Translations under genes and position numbers: made by a program
Notes under the pieces: model-generated
The model's input: only the letters and a program-made list of their open reading frames with translations
Told to the model about the DNA's origin: nothing
The model's database searches: none
Shown here: in pieces, positions 52,230 to 61,316 of the stretch
Position numbering within the stretch: position 1 is the first letter of the stretch
Layout of the letters: each line of letters begins with the position of its first letter
From: Wenzhouxiangellaceae bacterium
Lineage (GTDB): Bacteria; Pseudomonadota; Gammaproteobacteria; Xanthomonadales; Wenzhouxiangellaceae
DNA: 62,199 nt
Assembly (NCBI GenBank): GCA_018334995.1
Contig: JAGXKW010000013.1
Location: forward strand, 1 to 62,199
Reading direction: 5' to 3'

Positions 52230-54017
52230 TCAGCCCATATCGTCCTCCGGCGCCATGATGGGCGCGGCGCCGGCGCGGATCTTGGCGTCCAGGCCCAGGG
52301 TCTCGGGCAGCATCCGGGTCATGAAGAAGCGTGCCGTGTCGAGCTTGTCCCGGTAGAACTTCGCCCGGCCCTCGCCTGCATTCAACTTGCGCTGGGCCAC
52401 GGCGGCCTGGCGGGTCCAGACGAAGGCCATGGCGGTCAGCGCGAACATCCGCAGGTAGTCGCTGGACGCCGCGCCGGCTTCCATCGGATCGCTGGCCATC
52501 TGCTGGTAGACCCAGGCCGTGACCTGCTGCAGCCGGCCGCAGGCCTCGGCCAGCGGCGTGACGAATTCGGCCAGTTCGGGCTCGGTGGTTTCGGTGATCA
52601 GCTTGTCGGCGTGGGTGAAGAACGACTTCAGCGTCTCGCCGGAATTGGCGACCAGCTTGCGTCCGACCAGGTCCAGCGCCTGCACGCCGTTGGTGCCCTC
52701 GTAGATCTGGGTGATGCGCACGTCGCGCACGAACTGCTCGACGCCGGTATCGACGATGTAGCCCGCCCCGCCGTGGACCTGCATGCCGAGGTTGGCGACC
52801 TCCGAGCCGAGATCGGTGAAGTAGGCCTTGATGATGGGCGTCATCAGCGCCACCCAGTGGCCGGCGCGCGCGCGCACTTCTTCGTCGGGGTGATTCTGCT
52901 CCAGTTCCAGCTGCACGCCGGTGTAGAGTCCCAGCGCACGGGCGCCTTCCACCGAAGCCTTGCCGATCAGCAGCATGCGGCGCACGTCGGGATGGACGAT
53001 GATCGGGTCGGCCGGCTTGTCGGGATACCTTGCGCCGTCCAGCGCGCGGCCCTGCAGCCGCTCCAGCGCGTACGCCGCCGCGTTCTGCTGCGCCACGGCG
53101 GCCATGCCCAGCCCCTGGAGGCCGGTGACCAGCCGGGCGGCGTTCATCATGGTGAACATGTAGGACAGCCCGCGGTTTTCCTCGCCGATGATTTCGCCCA
53201 CGGCGTCCTCGTAGATCATTTCGCAGGTGGCCGAGGCCTGCATGCCCATCTTGTGGTCGATGCCGCCGCAGCGCACGCCGTTGGGCGCGCCCGGAGATCC
53301 GTCCGGCTCGACCTGGAACTTGGGCACGATGAACAGGCTGATGCCGCGCGTGCCGGCCGGGGCGTCCGGGGTACGCGCGAGCACCAGGTGGACGATGTTC
53401 TCGGCCATGTCGTGCTCCCCGGCCGAGATCCAGATCTTGGTCCCCGAGATGGCGTAGCGTCCGTCTTCGCGCTTTTCGGCGCGGGTGCGGATCATGCCCA
53501 GGTCGGTGCCGCAGTGCGACTCGGTCAGGTTCATGGTCCCGGTCCAGCGGCCCTCGACCATGGGCGGCAGGTATTTCTGCTTCTGCGCGTCGGTGCCGTG
53601 GTGTTCGATGACTTCGTAGGCGCCGTGGGTCAGGCCCGGGTAGGCGGCGAACGAAGGATTGGCGGCGTTGATCATTTCCGAAAGCCCCAGCCCGACGAAG
53701 CTCGGCAGGCCCTGGCCACCGTATTCCGGATCGGTGGTCAGCCCGGTCCAGCCGCCCTCGGTGTAGACCTTGTAGGCGTCGTTGAATCCGGTCGGCGTGA
53801 ACACCTGCCCGTCTTCGAAGCGGCAGCCTTCCCGGTCGCCGACTTCGTTGAGCGGCAGCAGCACTTCCTCGCTGATGCGCGCGGCCTCCTCGAGCACCGC
53901 GTCGATCACGTCCGGCGTGGCCTCGGCCATCGAGGGCAGCGCGCGGCATTCCTCCAGGTCGAGGAATTCGTGATACATGAAGCGGAAGTCTTCCAGCGGG
54001 GCTTTGTAGAACGGCAT
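52230..54017 (-). CDS. Acyl-CoA dehydrogenase (long DmdC-like type)
   Basis: FAD-dependent acyl-CoA dehydrogenase of 595 residues. It has the N-terminal PF12418-like motif PFYKAPLEDFRFMYHEF, the FAD region GTMNLTESHCGTDLG and GTKIWISAGEHD, the HGGAGYIVD segment, the catalytic glutamate in RITQIYEGTNGVQALDLVGRKL, and a C-terminal extension after about residue 470. This layout fits the long type that includes methylmercaptopropionyl-CoA dehydrogenases; the substrate here is unknown. ATG 54017 gives the standard start. Confidence 0.92.
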   Translation of the reverse strand: MPFYKAPLEDFRFMYHEFLDLEECRALPSMAEATPDVIDAVLEEAARISEEVLLPLNEVGDREGCRFEDGQVFTPTGFNDAYKVYTEGGWTGLTTDPEYGGQGLPSFVGLGLSEMINAANPSFAAYPGLTHGAYEVIEHHGTDAQKQKYLPPMVEGRWTGTMNLTESHCGTDLGMIRTRAEKREDGRYAISGTKIWISAGEHDMAENIVHLVLARTPDAPAGTRGISLFIVPKFQVEPDGSPGAPNGVRCGGIDHKMGMQASATCEMIYEDAVGEIIGEENRGLSYMFTMMNAARLVTGLQGLGMAAVAQQNAAAYALERLQGRALDGARYPDKPADPIIVHPDVRRMLLIGKASVEGARALGLYTGVQLELEQNHPDEEVRARAGHWVALMTPIIKAYFTDLGSEVANLGMQVHGGAGYIVDTGVEQFVRDVRITQIYEGTNGVQALDLVGRKLVANSGETLKSFFTHADKLITETTEPELAEFVTPLAEACGRLQQVTAWVYQQMASDPMEAGAASSDYLRMFALTAMAFVWTRQAAVAQRKLNAGEGRAKFYRDKLDTARFFMTRMLPETLGLDAKIRAGAAPIMAPEDDMG

Positions 54018-54114
54018 GGCAATATCTCGCGTTGAATACGGGTCCATACGCTGCCGTATGGTGGTCTCAAAGATACCATATTTCAGTCGTCGCCCGTAAT
54101 CTGGAAGGCTCCAA

Positions 54115-55002
54115 TCAGCCGCGCATCAACAGGCCGGCCAGCATGCCGGCGAACAGCGTGAAGCCCACCCAGTGGTTGCTCAGAAACGCCTTGAAGCAGG
54201 CTTCCGGCTCGCGGTTGCGAATGCGCCACAGCTGCTGTTGCAGCAGCCCGAAGGCGATCGCAACGCCGGCGAACCAGGCCGGATGGGGCAAAAAGCGCAG
54301 GCCGAAGAGCACCAGCCCGGCGACGAACAGGCCCATCAGCGCGGCGATGGCGAAGACGTCGAAGCGGCCGAACAGGATGGCGGTGGAACGCACGCCCACC
54401 TTGAGGTCGTCCTCGCGATCGGCCATGGCGTATTCGGTGTCGTAGATCAGCACCCAGACGATGTTGAGCGCGAACAGCCACCACGCCGGTTCGGGCACGC
54501 CGCCGGTCTCGGCGGCGAACGCCATCGGAATGGCCCAGGCGAACGCGGTGCCCAGTGCGATCTGCGGCAGGTGCGTGAAACGCTTGAAGAACGGATAGGT
54601 GCCGGCCAGCAGCGCGCCGAAGAACGCCAGCAGCACGGTCAGCGGGTTGGTCAGCAGCACCAGGCCGAAGGCGATGGCCATCAGCCCGAAGAACAGTTTC
54701 AGCGCCTGGGCCGGCCGGAGCTCGCCGGCGGCCAGCGGGCGCGACTGCGTGCGCGCCACGTGCGGGTCCAGGTGCCGGTCGGCGAAATCGTTGATGACGC
54801 AGCCTGCCGCGCGCATCACCACCACGCCGGCGGTGAAGATCAAAAGGTTGGCGATGTCTGGCCGCCCGCGGCCGGCCAGGAACAGGCCCCACCATGTCGG
54901 CCACAGCAGCAGCGCGATGCCGATCGGGCGGTCGAACCGCATCAGCCGGAGCCACGGCCCGGCCGGCCCGGAAAATATTCTCGCTGTTAGCCTGAATTCC
55001 AT
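54115..55002 (-). CDS. ubiA: 4-hydroxybenzoate octaprenyltransferase UbiA
   Basis: Integral membrane prenyltransferase of ubiquinone synthesis, 295 residues with about eight to nine helices. It attaches the polyprenyl chain to 4-hydroxybenzoate. Both Mg2+-prenyl-diphosphate motifs are intact: NDFADRHLD near residue 76 and DTEYAMADREDD near residue 199, with the RFDRPIG N-terminal motif. ATG 55002 (MEFRLTARIF) is the best start; upstream open frame is spurious. ubiC is not adjacent. It is divergent from the MFS gene. Confidence 0.94.
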   Translation of the reverse strand: MEFRLTARIFSGPAGPWLRLMRFDRPIGIALLLWPTWWGLFLAGRGRPDIANLLIFTAGVVVMRAAGCVINDFADRHLDPHVARTQSRPLAAGELRPAQALKLFFGLMAIAFGLVLLTNPLTVLLAFFGALLAGTYPFFKRFTHLPQIALGTAFAWAIPMAFAAETGGVPEPAWWLFALNIVWVLIYDTEYAMADREDDLKVGVRSTAILFGRFDVFAIAALMGLFVAGLVLFGLRFLPHPAWFAGVAIAFGLLQQQLWRIRNREPEACFKAFLSNHWVGFTLFAGMLAGLLMRG

Positions 55003-55186
55003 TGCTGGCCCGTTTCTGGCTGGCACCGTGTCGAACTCGATTCGCCCTGTCCGGACCATCGCCCGCGTGCGGGGCCGGACTGGACCCGCAGTGCACGGCG
55101 CCGGGTCCGAAAATGCATCGTGGAAAAGGTCCACAGAGCCTGCGTGATGATAATCTACCAGCCTCTCGCTCACGGCCCGGGTTGCC

Positions 55187-56479
55187 ATGCAAGCCATCGC
55201 CTCGGTCTTCACGCTCCTGCTCGGCGTGGTCGTCATTCTTTCCGGAACCGGCCTGCTGGGCACGCTGCTCGGCGTGCGCGGACAGCTCGAGGGCTTTTCG
55301 CCCACCGCGCTGGGCCTGATCATGTCCGGCTACTTTGCCGGCTTCGTCGTCGGCACCCTGCTCATTCCGCGGCTGATCCGCCAGGCCGGCCACGTTCGCG
55401 TATTCGCGACGCTGGCCTCGCTGGCCTCGGTTGCCACGCTGCTTCACGGGCTTTACGTCACGCCCGGATTGTGGTTCGCGCTCCGGCTGCTTTCGGGCAT
55501 CTGCATCGTGGGCCTGTACATCGCGATCGAGTCGTGGCTCAACGAGCGCGCCGGCAACGAGGAACGCGGCCACATCCTGTCGGCCTACATGACCACGACC
55601 CTGATCGGGCTGGGCTTCGGACAGGTCCTGCTGATGGCCGGGGCGGCCGAGAACCTGGAGCTGTTCGCGCTGGCCTCGGTGCTGCTGTCGCTGGGCCTGG
55701 TGCCGGTGGCCATGACAAGGGTCGCCGAGCCGCCGATCGTCCCCGCCAGCCGGCTGGGGCTCGCCAAGCTGTATTCGGTCTCGCCGCTGGGCGTGGTCGG
55801 CTGCATTTTCGCCGGCGTGGGCAGCGGCGCCTTCTGGGGCCTGGCGCCGGTGTTTGCCACGGTCATCGGCCTGGACAAGGCCGGCGTGGCGACCTTCATG
55901 GGCCTGACCATCCTGGGCGGCATCGTCATGCTGTGGCCGGTCGGCCGGCTATCCGACCATCGCGATCGCCGCGCGGTATTGACCTGGGCCTGCGCCCTGG
56001 CCGCGCTGGGTGCGGTGGCCACCGCCGTGGCCGTGGCCCTCGGGCAGGGCACGGCCTGGATCATGGCCGGCGGTTTCGTCTACGGGTCGTTCGCCTTCAG
56101 CATGTATTCGCTGGCCGCCGCACACACCAACGACCACCTCGATCGCTCCCACGTGCTGGAAGTGACTTCCACGCTGCAGCTGTTGTGGGCGGCCGGCGCC
56201 ATCGTCGGCCCGATCTTCGCCGGGCTGCTGATGCAGCGCTTCGGCCCGCAGGCGCTGATGTTCTCCATCGGCGCAAGCGCGCTGGTGCCGGCGTTGTTCG
56301 CCTGCTGGCGGATGACGGTCAGCGCACCGATACCGGTTGCAGAACAGGCCGAATTCGTACCGCAGTTCGCCACCTCGCCGGCCGCGCTGGAGATGTATCC
56401 GGAAGAAGCCGAAGATGCCGACGACGCCGATGATGACGACGACAGCGTAGGTCGGGGCGCCGTCCCCGACGAAAAGTAG
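55187..56479 (+). CDS. MFS transporter with acidic C-terminal tail
   Basis: A 430-residue major facilitator protein with 12 helices, resembling the YcaD group: GFSPTALGLIMSGYFAGFVVGT and a WLNERAGNEERGHILSAYM loop. Substrate unknown. The C-terminal tail is Asp/Glu-rich (about residues 400-420) and then reads SVGRGAVPDEK, which is encoded by a palindromic repeat that also supplies the TAG stop. ATG 55187 is used. Confidence 0.88.
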   Translation: MQAIASVFTLLLGVVVILSGTGLLGTLLGVRGQLEGFSPTALGLIMSGYFAGFVVGTLLIPRLIRQAGHVRVFATLASLASVATLLHGLYVTPGLWFALRLLSGICIVGLYIAIESWLNERAGNEERGHILSAYMTTTLIGLGFGQVLLMAGAAENLELFALASVLLSLGLVPVAMTRVAEPPIVPASRLGLAKLYSVSPLGVVGCIFAGVGSGAFWGLAPVFATVIGLDKAGVATFMGLTILGGIVMLWPVGRLSDHRDRRAVLTWACALAALGAVATAVAVALGQGTAWIMAGGFVYGSFAFSMYSLAAAHTNDHLDRSHVLEVTSTLQLLWAAGAIVGPIFAGLLMQRFGPQALMFSIGASALVPALFACWRMTVSAPIPVAEQAEFVPQFATSPAALEMYPEEAEDADDADDDDDSVGRGAVPDEK

Positions 56480-56504
56480 GCCGGGGCGACGTCCCCGACG
56501 AGTG
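56447..56504. repeat. Tandem pair of REP-like palindromes
   Basis: The unit gtagg(t/c)cggggcg(c/a)cgtccccgacga occurs at 56447 and 56476, 29 bp apart. Each contains a hairpin of cgggg and ccccg. The first copy is inside the MFS coding sequence and the second contains its TAG stop (56477-56479). Confidence 0.75.
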
Positions 56505-56541
56505 GGCTATCCCTTCCCGCCTGCGATGGAAGAGCGAGGAT

Positions 56542-57585
56542 TCAATCGCTGATCGGCACCCGGATCTCGGCGCTGAACGAGTCGTCCGTGCTGTCGATCT
56601 TCAGCGAAGCCCGCTCGCCATAGGCCAGCTCCAGCCGCTGCCGGATGTTGTCCAGCGCCATTTGGTTGCCCTCGCCCGCCGCAGACCCCTCCGGCCCCGG
56701 CCATGGATTCTCCACTCGAACGCACCAGCGCCTGCCCCGCGTTGCCCGCGCCGAAATCTTCAGGCACCCGCCGTCGGGCAATTTCGAAATCCCGTGCACC
56801 ACCGCGTTCTCGACCAGCGGCTGCACCAGCAGCGCCGGAATGGTCTGGTCGAGCGGCAGGCTGTCTTCGACCCGCCAGTCGATCGCCAAACGCTCACCCA
56901 GCCGCTGCGATTCGATCCGCAGATAGCCGCGCACCAGTTCCAGCTCTTCGGCCAGCGTGTGCTCGGTGTCGGTCCGCAGGCCGCTACGCAGCAGATCTGA
57001 AAGGTCCAGCACCGCCTGCTCGGCCTCGTCCGGCCGGATTCTGACCAGGCTGGCAATGGTGTTGAGGGTGTTGAACAGAAAATGGGGTCGGATGCGGGCT
57101 TGGAGGGCGTCAAGTCTTGCGTGTTGCTCAGCATTGATCTGTTCCTGCCAACGACGCTGCAAAACCAAATATCGGACTGCAACTACACCGACGAGTAGGC
57201 TGATCAACTGGTTTTTGAGTAAAAACATCCAGGCAGGTTCGCCCGCCGCGTCGGGCGTTGACCAAAACCCATGAATACCCAAGGCAAGCACCGAGGTCAA
57301 CAGCACCAGGCTCTGCAGCACAGCGTAAAATGACCAAGGCCCCGGTTGCCGCGTACGCTGAAGCAAGGCCATTACGGCGGCAAGCAGTAAAGCCACCCAG
57401 GTCGTGAAAAAAATATGAAGGCCAAGCGTCGGCCAGAAACCTGAGAACGGCTCCGGCCGCCCGAGTACCAGGATCAACGCCAGACAGGATCCCAGCAAAA
57501 GGAGGGCGAGCAGGCTGTGGTTACTGGCGAACGACGGCACCTCCAGCGCCACTCGCCGTCGTCCGGAGCGCTGATTGGCGTTCAC
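56542..57585 (-). CDS. LytS/AlgZ-type sensor histidine kinase
   Basis: A 347-residue membrane sensor kinase. Four hydrophobic segments (about 24-42, 52-75, 86-104, 120-142) precede the His_kinase domain with RPHFLFNTLNTIASL, in which His 168 is the likely phosphorylation site, and a C-terminal HATPase domain with LVQPLVENAVVHGI and LDNIRQRLELAYG. Relatives such as AlgZ/FimS pair with LytTR regulators and influence pili in Pseudomonas. No regulator gene is beside it. GTG 57585 begins 3 bp after the pilX-like stop, so it belongs to the pilin operon. Confidence 0.88.
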   Translation of the reverse strand: MNANQRSGRRRVALEVPSFASNHSLLALLLLGSCLALILVLGRPEPFSGFWPTLGLHIFFTTWVALLLAAVMALLQRTRQPGPWSFYAVLQSLVLLTSVLALGIHGFWSTPDAAGEPAWMFLLKNQLISLLVGVVAVRYLVLQRRWQEQINAEQHARLDALQARIRPHFLFNTLNTIASLVRIRPDEAEQAVLDLSDLLRSGLRTDTEHTLAEELELVRGYLRIESQRLGERLAIDWRVEDSLPLDQTIPALLVQPLVENAVVHGISKLPDGGCLKISARATRGRRWCVRVENPWPGPEGSAAGEGNQMALDNIRQRLELAYGERASLKIDSTDDSFSAEIRVPISD

Positions 57586-57588
57586 GCC

Positions 57589-59292
57589 CTAAGACGAATC
57601 AAGGTCCTGAACAAAGTTACGCCAACCCAGGTTGTCGCGCCAGCTCCGGATTGCTTGAATAGGCGCGCCGCCTCCCGGCGTGTTGCATAATTGGTCGATC
57701 CATGGGTCGGCAAGGCCGTCTCGGACAAACCCTAAACTATCGGGCTCAGAGTCCTCGTCAAACGGAAAGTTTTCCTCACCTGGTAGCTTTCCGCAGGCAG
57801 CCAACACTCTTCGCTGCTGGTCCATCAAGCTACAATCGTAGTTGACCGTATGCTTACCGCCACCGCTGAGATCGGAGTTCACGGGACCAAACCCCAGATC
57901 GAAGGAATTGTCGTACAACACAGCATACTCAGATAAATCGATGTTCGAAGTCCCAACAGGCGAGGCTGCTAAATCTTCTCTTAAATCTTGAAGAGTCGTC
58001 GTTGGTGGATCGACATCCGTTGGGCCCGTCCATTCATAAATCCGGTTCACCACCTCCTCCCAAAGAAAATCGTTTTCAACCGCATTGCTGCACCCGCCAA
58101 GACAGTCATAGGCGGGAAGTGAAGTCCCGTCCGACTTTTCCCAGTCGTCCAAGAGATCTATATAGGCGGTGGAAACCAAGTCGGTAAGCTCAATATTTGC
58201 AGCAAAAATCGAGCCTCGCGTCTCACCGGAACCCCCACCATCGATATCGAACCGGCCACCAAGCCCCATGACGAACCCTCGATACTCCGCTTTTCCGCTC
58301 CAGGCAACATCACCTTCAACTATGATCATCCCGGTTCCGCGAGGAGTGCCACTCATATCCAGGTCACCTGCAACATAAAAGATTCCATCGAAATCAGTGG
58401 AACCGCTTACTGTAAAGGGGCCTTCTATTAATCTGAAACGAGGCATGTCTTCATCGAGCTCCATCCCTGATGAAGATCCGATATTACATTCACTAGTGTC
58501 CGGGAACTCTCTTCCGCTCTCCCTAAAGTTATGGAAATCCATGAATGCCCGTATCTCTAGCGCGAATCTTGCTAGCTCCCAGGCGGAGTTAAATGGAGGG
58601 TTATAATCCGACCGTGCAACGCCACCTTGATAGTTCGCGACGTTTTTTGCCTTGATCTCGCCTGCAATCTTTTCCGAATTCTGTTCTGTTGTTGCGCTTA
58701 TTGCAGGGCCTCCATCGCCTTTCACGATGAATTGCTGACTGGATGGGGCGCCGAATGTGACATCGGCTTGCCCTTCGTACCGGATGGCCGAGAGCCCATC
58801 AGTTCGTTGCGAATCGATCCGAAGTTCAACTTCGCGCTGCGATATCACATCGCTGCCGCTCGCTACTTGGCCCCTGGACGTCACGTATTTCTGTACAGGA
58901 ATCTGGAACTCCGGGTCATCTTCGACCTCGACCAAAGAGCTCGATTCGCGACAGTCCGGTCTCAAGGCGAAATTTGCACTGAATCCATAGGCAGAGCTCG
59001 TGTCATCGCTCTCCATAAAGCTGAAGGTGGTCTCTGTGCCGTATCCGCCAGTCCAAGGATCTTCATCTCGGCTACAGGGCCGAGCTTCGAACTCGGTATT
59101 GGCAAATCCCAAAGCATTCGGGACACCAGAAGATGCTGCCTTGAATGCGATTGCTTGGGTGTTGACGTTACCAGCCATCTTCTCTTGCATGTGAGAACTA
59201 CTTAGCGCAGAAACACCAAGAATGGTCATGACAAGCAGGATAAGAAGGCTGATAACAAGTGCTGCGCCATCAGCGTAAAATCGGGTCTTCAT
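57589..59292 (-). CDS. Oversized PilX-like minor pilin/pilus assembly protein
   Basis: A 567-residue protein. The N-terminus DGAALVISLLILLVMTILGVSALSSSHMQEKMA has the PilX_N pattern: hydrophobic pilin helix without the usual Glu 5. Classical PilX is about 170-200 residues. Here the rest includes a beta-helix-like stretch around residues 295-375 (DGIFYVAGDLDMSG, MIIVEGDVAWSGKA, GGRFDIDGGGSG) and several Cys. It lies where pilX lies in minor-pilin operons, but the next gene is a kinase, not pilY1. Base composition is lower in GC than the window average. ATG 59292 is preferred. Confidence 0.75.
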   Translation of the reverse strand: MKTRFYADGAALVISLLILLVMTILGVSALSSSHMQEKMAGNVNTQAIAFKAASSGVPNALGFANTEFEARPCSRDEDPWTGGYGTETTFSFMESDDTSSAYGFSANFALRPDCRESSSLVEVEDDPEFQIPVQKYVTSRGQVASGSDVISQREVELRIDSQRTDGLSAIRYEGQADVTFGAPSSQQFIVKGDGGPAISATTEQNSEKIAGEIKAKNVANYQGGVARSDYNPPFNSAWELARFALEIRAFMDFHNFRESGREFPDTSECNIGSSSGMELDEDMPRFRLIEGPFTVSGSTDFDGIFYVAGDLDMSGTPRGTGMIIVEGDVAWSGKAEYRGFVMGLGGRFDIDGGGSGETRGSIFAANIELTDLVSTAYIDLLDDWEKSDGTSLPAYDCLGGCSNAVENDFLWEEVVNRIYEWTGPTDVDPPTTTLQDLREDLAASPVGTSNIDLSEYAVLYDNSFDLGFGPVNSDLSGGGKHTVNYDCSLMDQQRRVLAACGKLPGEENFPFDEDSEPDSLGFVRDGLADPWIDQLCNTPGGGAPIQAIRSWRDNLGWRNFVQDLDSS

Positions 59293-59353
59293 GTCTATTT
59301 TCCTGTGATTGTCTTTGCCCAATTGGTAAATACCGAATTAACAAATCGTGTAA

Positions 59354-60145
59354 TTACAAGTCGAGATTATTGGTCGGTATCGAGGTCCACATCAAGTGTC
59401 CCAGCAGGATATTCCGGAATGAAGCTGATAAATCCAGAACCAGCGGATCACCGCCTTGATCCGACTCCATTGTCATTTCAATTTCGACACCGATGCAGGC
59501 GCTCTCTATACGCCCTTCCTCCGAACTTACATCCTCTCCATGCGACCATAGAGTGCATTCACAGTTGGGATTGCCAGCAGGGCAGAGCAAATCAAACCTT
59601 ATGCTTTCAATGCCTGGTGCCAATGTTGCCGTTTCAATGTCAAATACCGGCATGCCGTCTTGATCTAAAATTAGGTTTCCGGCATCGTCAACCTGTGCGA
59701 CACGGCTTCGGCATTTCAACTCGCCTTCTTGGACGAAAAAAGTGTCGGCTATCATCCTGGGGTCTTCAAGTGCATTATCGAATCCTTCAGCGCAACTGCC
59801 TAAGCCTGAGTAGCGTATGGTCAATTCTTCTCCCTCATCGACACCATCATCTCCAGGCGGCGTATCACTGATTTCAGCGAACTGTTCTCCAATCTCGTCA
59901 AATTCCGCGATAGTCAGCGTCAACTGGTCGCGGAATCCGGCGAACCTGAGGTGCCGAACGAGGAAGTCGCCTGCAAACCGGATGTTCTCTTGCTGTCGAT
60001 TGATCTTTTCAATGTCATCGAACGTGGCTCGCGTCGAGGACTGCATAAGAACGATGCCGCCGATTAAAAACAGGCTGAGTGATAAACCCACCATCAACTC
60101 GACGAGGGTGAAGCCCCTCTGCGGTGGAAATTCAAAATTGTGCAT
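59354..60145 (-). CDS. pilW: Type IV minor pilin PilW
   Basis: A 263-residue prepilin-like protein. The type III leader ends in Gly before FTLVELMVGLSLSLFLIGGIV; cleavage by PilD is expected after that Gly and Glu 5 is present. The PilW-type body contains NIRFAGDFLVRHLRFAGFRD. ATG 60145 has GATGAGG seven bases upstream; ATG 60151 would overlap the pilV stop by 4 bp and is also possible. Role: minor pilin complex that primes type IV pilus assembly. Confidence 0.88.
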   Translation of the reverse strand: MHNFEFPPQRGFTLVELMVGLSLSLFLIGGIVLMQSSTRATFDDIEKINRQQENIRFAGDFLVRHLRFAGFRDQLTLTIAEFDEIGEQFAEISDTPPGDDGVDEGEELTIRYSGLGSCAEGFDNALEDPRMIADTFFVQEGELKCRSRVAQVDDAGNLILDQDGMPVFDIETATLAPGIESIRFDLLCPAGNPNCECTLWSHGEDVSSEEGRIESACIGVEIEMTMESDQGGDPLVLDLSASFRNILLGHLMWTSIPTNNLDL

Positions 60146-60147
60146 GA

Positions 60148-60696
60148 TCATGCCTCATCGAATACAAATTCAGGAATGCATGGCATGTGCAGTTCATAGT
60201 CAAACTGCTCGGTGCCATCTTCTTGAGCAAAGCGCTGCTCAGACCATTCGAAGCGCAATCGAATCACCTGGCTGCGGTCAACCCATTTTCCGATACTGCC
60301 ACTTTCGGTTTCAACGCGGTCCTTGGCGATAGTTTCGACATCCAGAAATTCATAGCTTAGGAAAGGAATGCCCACTTCGCCAGGCCCGGAAGCAGTCCAG
60401 CGACTAACTAAATTATCCATCGCTGTGATGAAATCCGTAGAGTCGGTCTGTGAAAATATGCACTGCCCTGGTTGGTCAAGGTCGCGCATGGATGCCCACA
60501 ATGTTTCCTCTACATTGAGTGCAATGGATGAAACGACGCTGCGGTAATACGAGGAATGCGACGCTTTCAGCGAAACCAGCTGCATAGAGGCCATGCCTAC
60601 CAGGCCGACCGAAATGACCAGCAACGTGATTAGGACTTCGAGCAGCGTAAAGCCACTGGCGCGCATTCGACCGATCGTTTTCAGCGAATTTAACAT
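60148..60696 (-). CDS. pilV: Type IV minor pilin PilV
   Basis: A 182-residue prepilin. The leader MLNSLKTIGRMRASG precedes FTLLEVLITLLVISVGLVGMA, the PilV pattern with Glu 5. The mature part has QLVSLKASHSSYYRSVVSSIA and a long Ser/Thr-rich domain with two Cys. It sits between fimT and pilW in the standard minor-pilin order. The stop overlaps or abuts the pilW start, indicating co-translation. Confidence 0.88.
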   Translation of the reverse strand: MLNSLKTIGRMRASGFTLLEVLITLLVISVGLVGMASMQLVSLKASHSSYYRSVVSSIALNVEETLWASMRDLDQPGQCIFSQTDSTDFITAMDNLVSRWTASGPGEVGIPFLSYEFLDVETIAKDRVETESGSIGKWVDRSQVIRLRFEWSEQRFAQEDGTEQFDYELHMPCIPEFVFDEA

Positions 60697-60737
60697 TGGA
60701 TCTTAAGTCTCCATCCTTGTTGATACGCTACGCTTGT

Positions 60738-61316
60738 TCATTCCACACAAGCTTCATCGCAAGCTAGGGGATCTGTCCTCGGCGAGTTGGTCTCGACAAT
60801 TCCGCTCGGAAAAATCGTGATCTTGCGATGCTGACGACTGCCTTCGCACGATCCTTTGTGCTTGAAGCAGATCACTGCGGTTCTGCGGTCTTCGAGATCA
60901 CCCCGGTCCATAAATGAAAGTACCAATTCAGTGTCGTTCGAGTTCCATTCAATCTCTACGTCCTCGTTGGAGGCGCAGCGGATTACACCCGTCGGGCAGC
61001 CCTCTGCTGTGACGCCATCGGCCAGTGAAACGTTGCCACTCCAACCATCTGCACCTTCGATATTTTTGTCGAGTCGTAGCAATGCCTGTTCGTCACTGAA
61101 GCGATTGATGCCTCGCCGTACGGCCTCGTTCCGGGCCAGGTTGGCCATAGCTACCAGCTCGTTTGCCTGCGCCGTCACTCGATTGTCTCGAATGATCTTC
61201 TGCAACGAGGGGACGGCCACGGTCAGCAGGATGGCCAGCACCGCGATACCGACCATCAATTCGATGAGCGTGAAACCTGCCGCACATGTGCTCCGAGACC
61301 TGTTTGAAATCATCAT
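60738..61316 (-). CDS. fimT: GspH/FimT-family pseudopilin
   Basis: A 192-residue prepilin. The leader precedes FTLIELMVGIAVLAILLTVAVPSLQ, then the FimT/GspH body with RDNRVTAQANELVAMANLARNEAVRRG. Four or more Cys lie in the C-terminal half. This position corresponds to FimU/FimT in minor-pilin operons. ATG 61316 overlaps the pilE stop (ATGA); an upstream GTG at 61328 is also in frame. Confidence 0.88.
   Translation of the reverse strand: MMISNRSRSTCAAGFTLIELMVGIAVLAILLTVAVPSLQKIIRDNRVTAQANELVAMANLARNEAVRRGINRFSDEQALLRLDKNIEGADGWSGNVSLADGVTAEGCPTGVIRCASNEDVEIEWNSNDTELVLSFMDRGDLEDRRTAVICFKHKGSCEGSRQHRKITIFPSGIVETNSPRTDPLACDEACVE

Noticed and set aside
51781-53949. 722-codon minus-strand frame across the acyl-CoA dehydrogenase
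   Set aside because: It lies out of frame with the clear dehydrogenase and is rich in Arg, Gly and Pro, typical of a shifted frame in GC-rich DNA.
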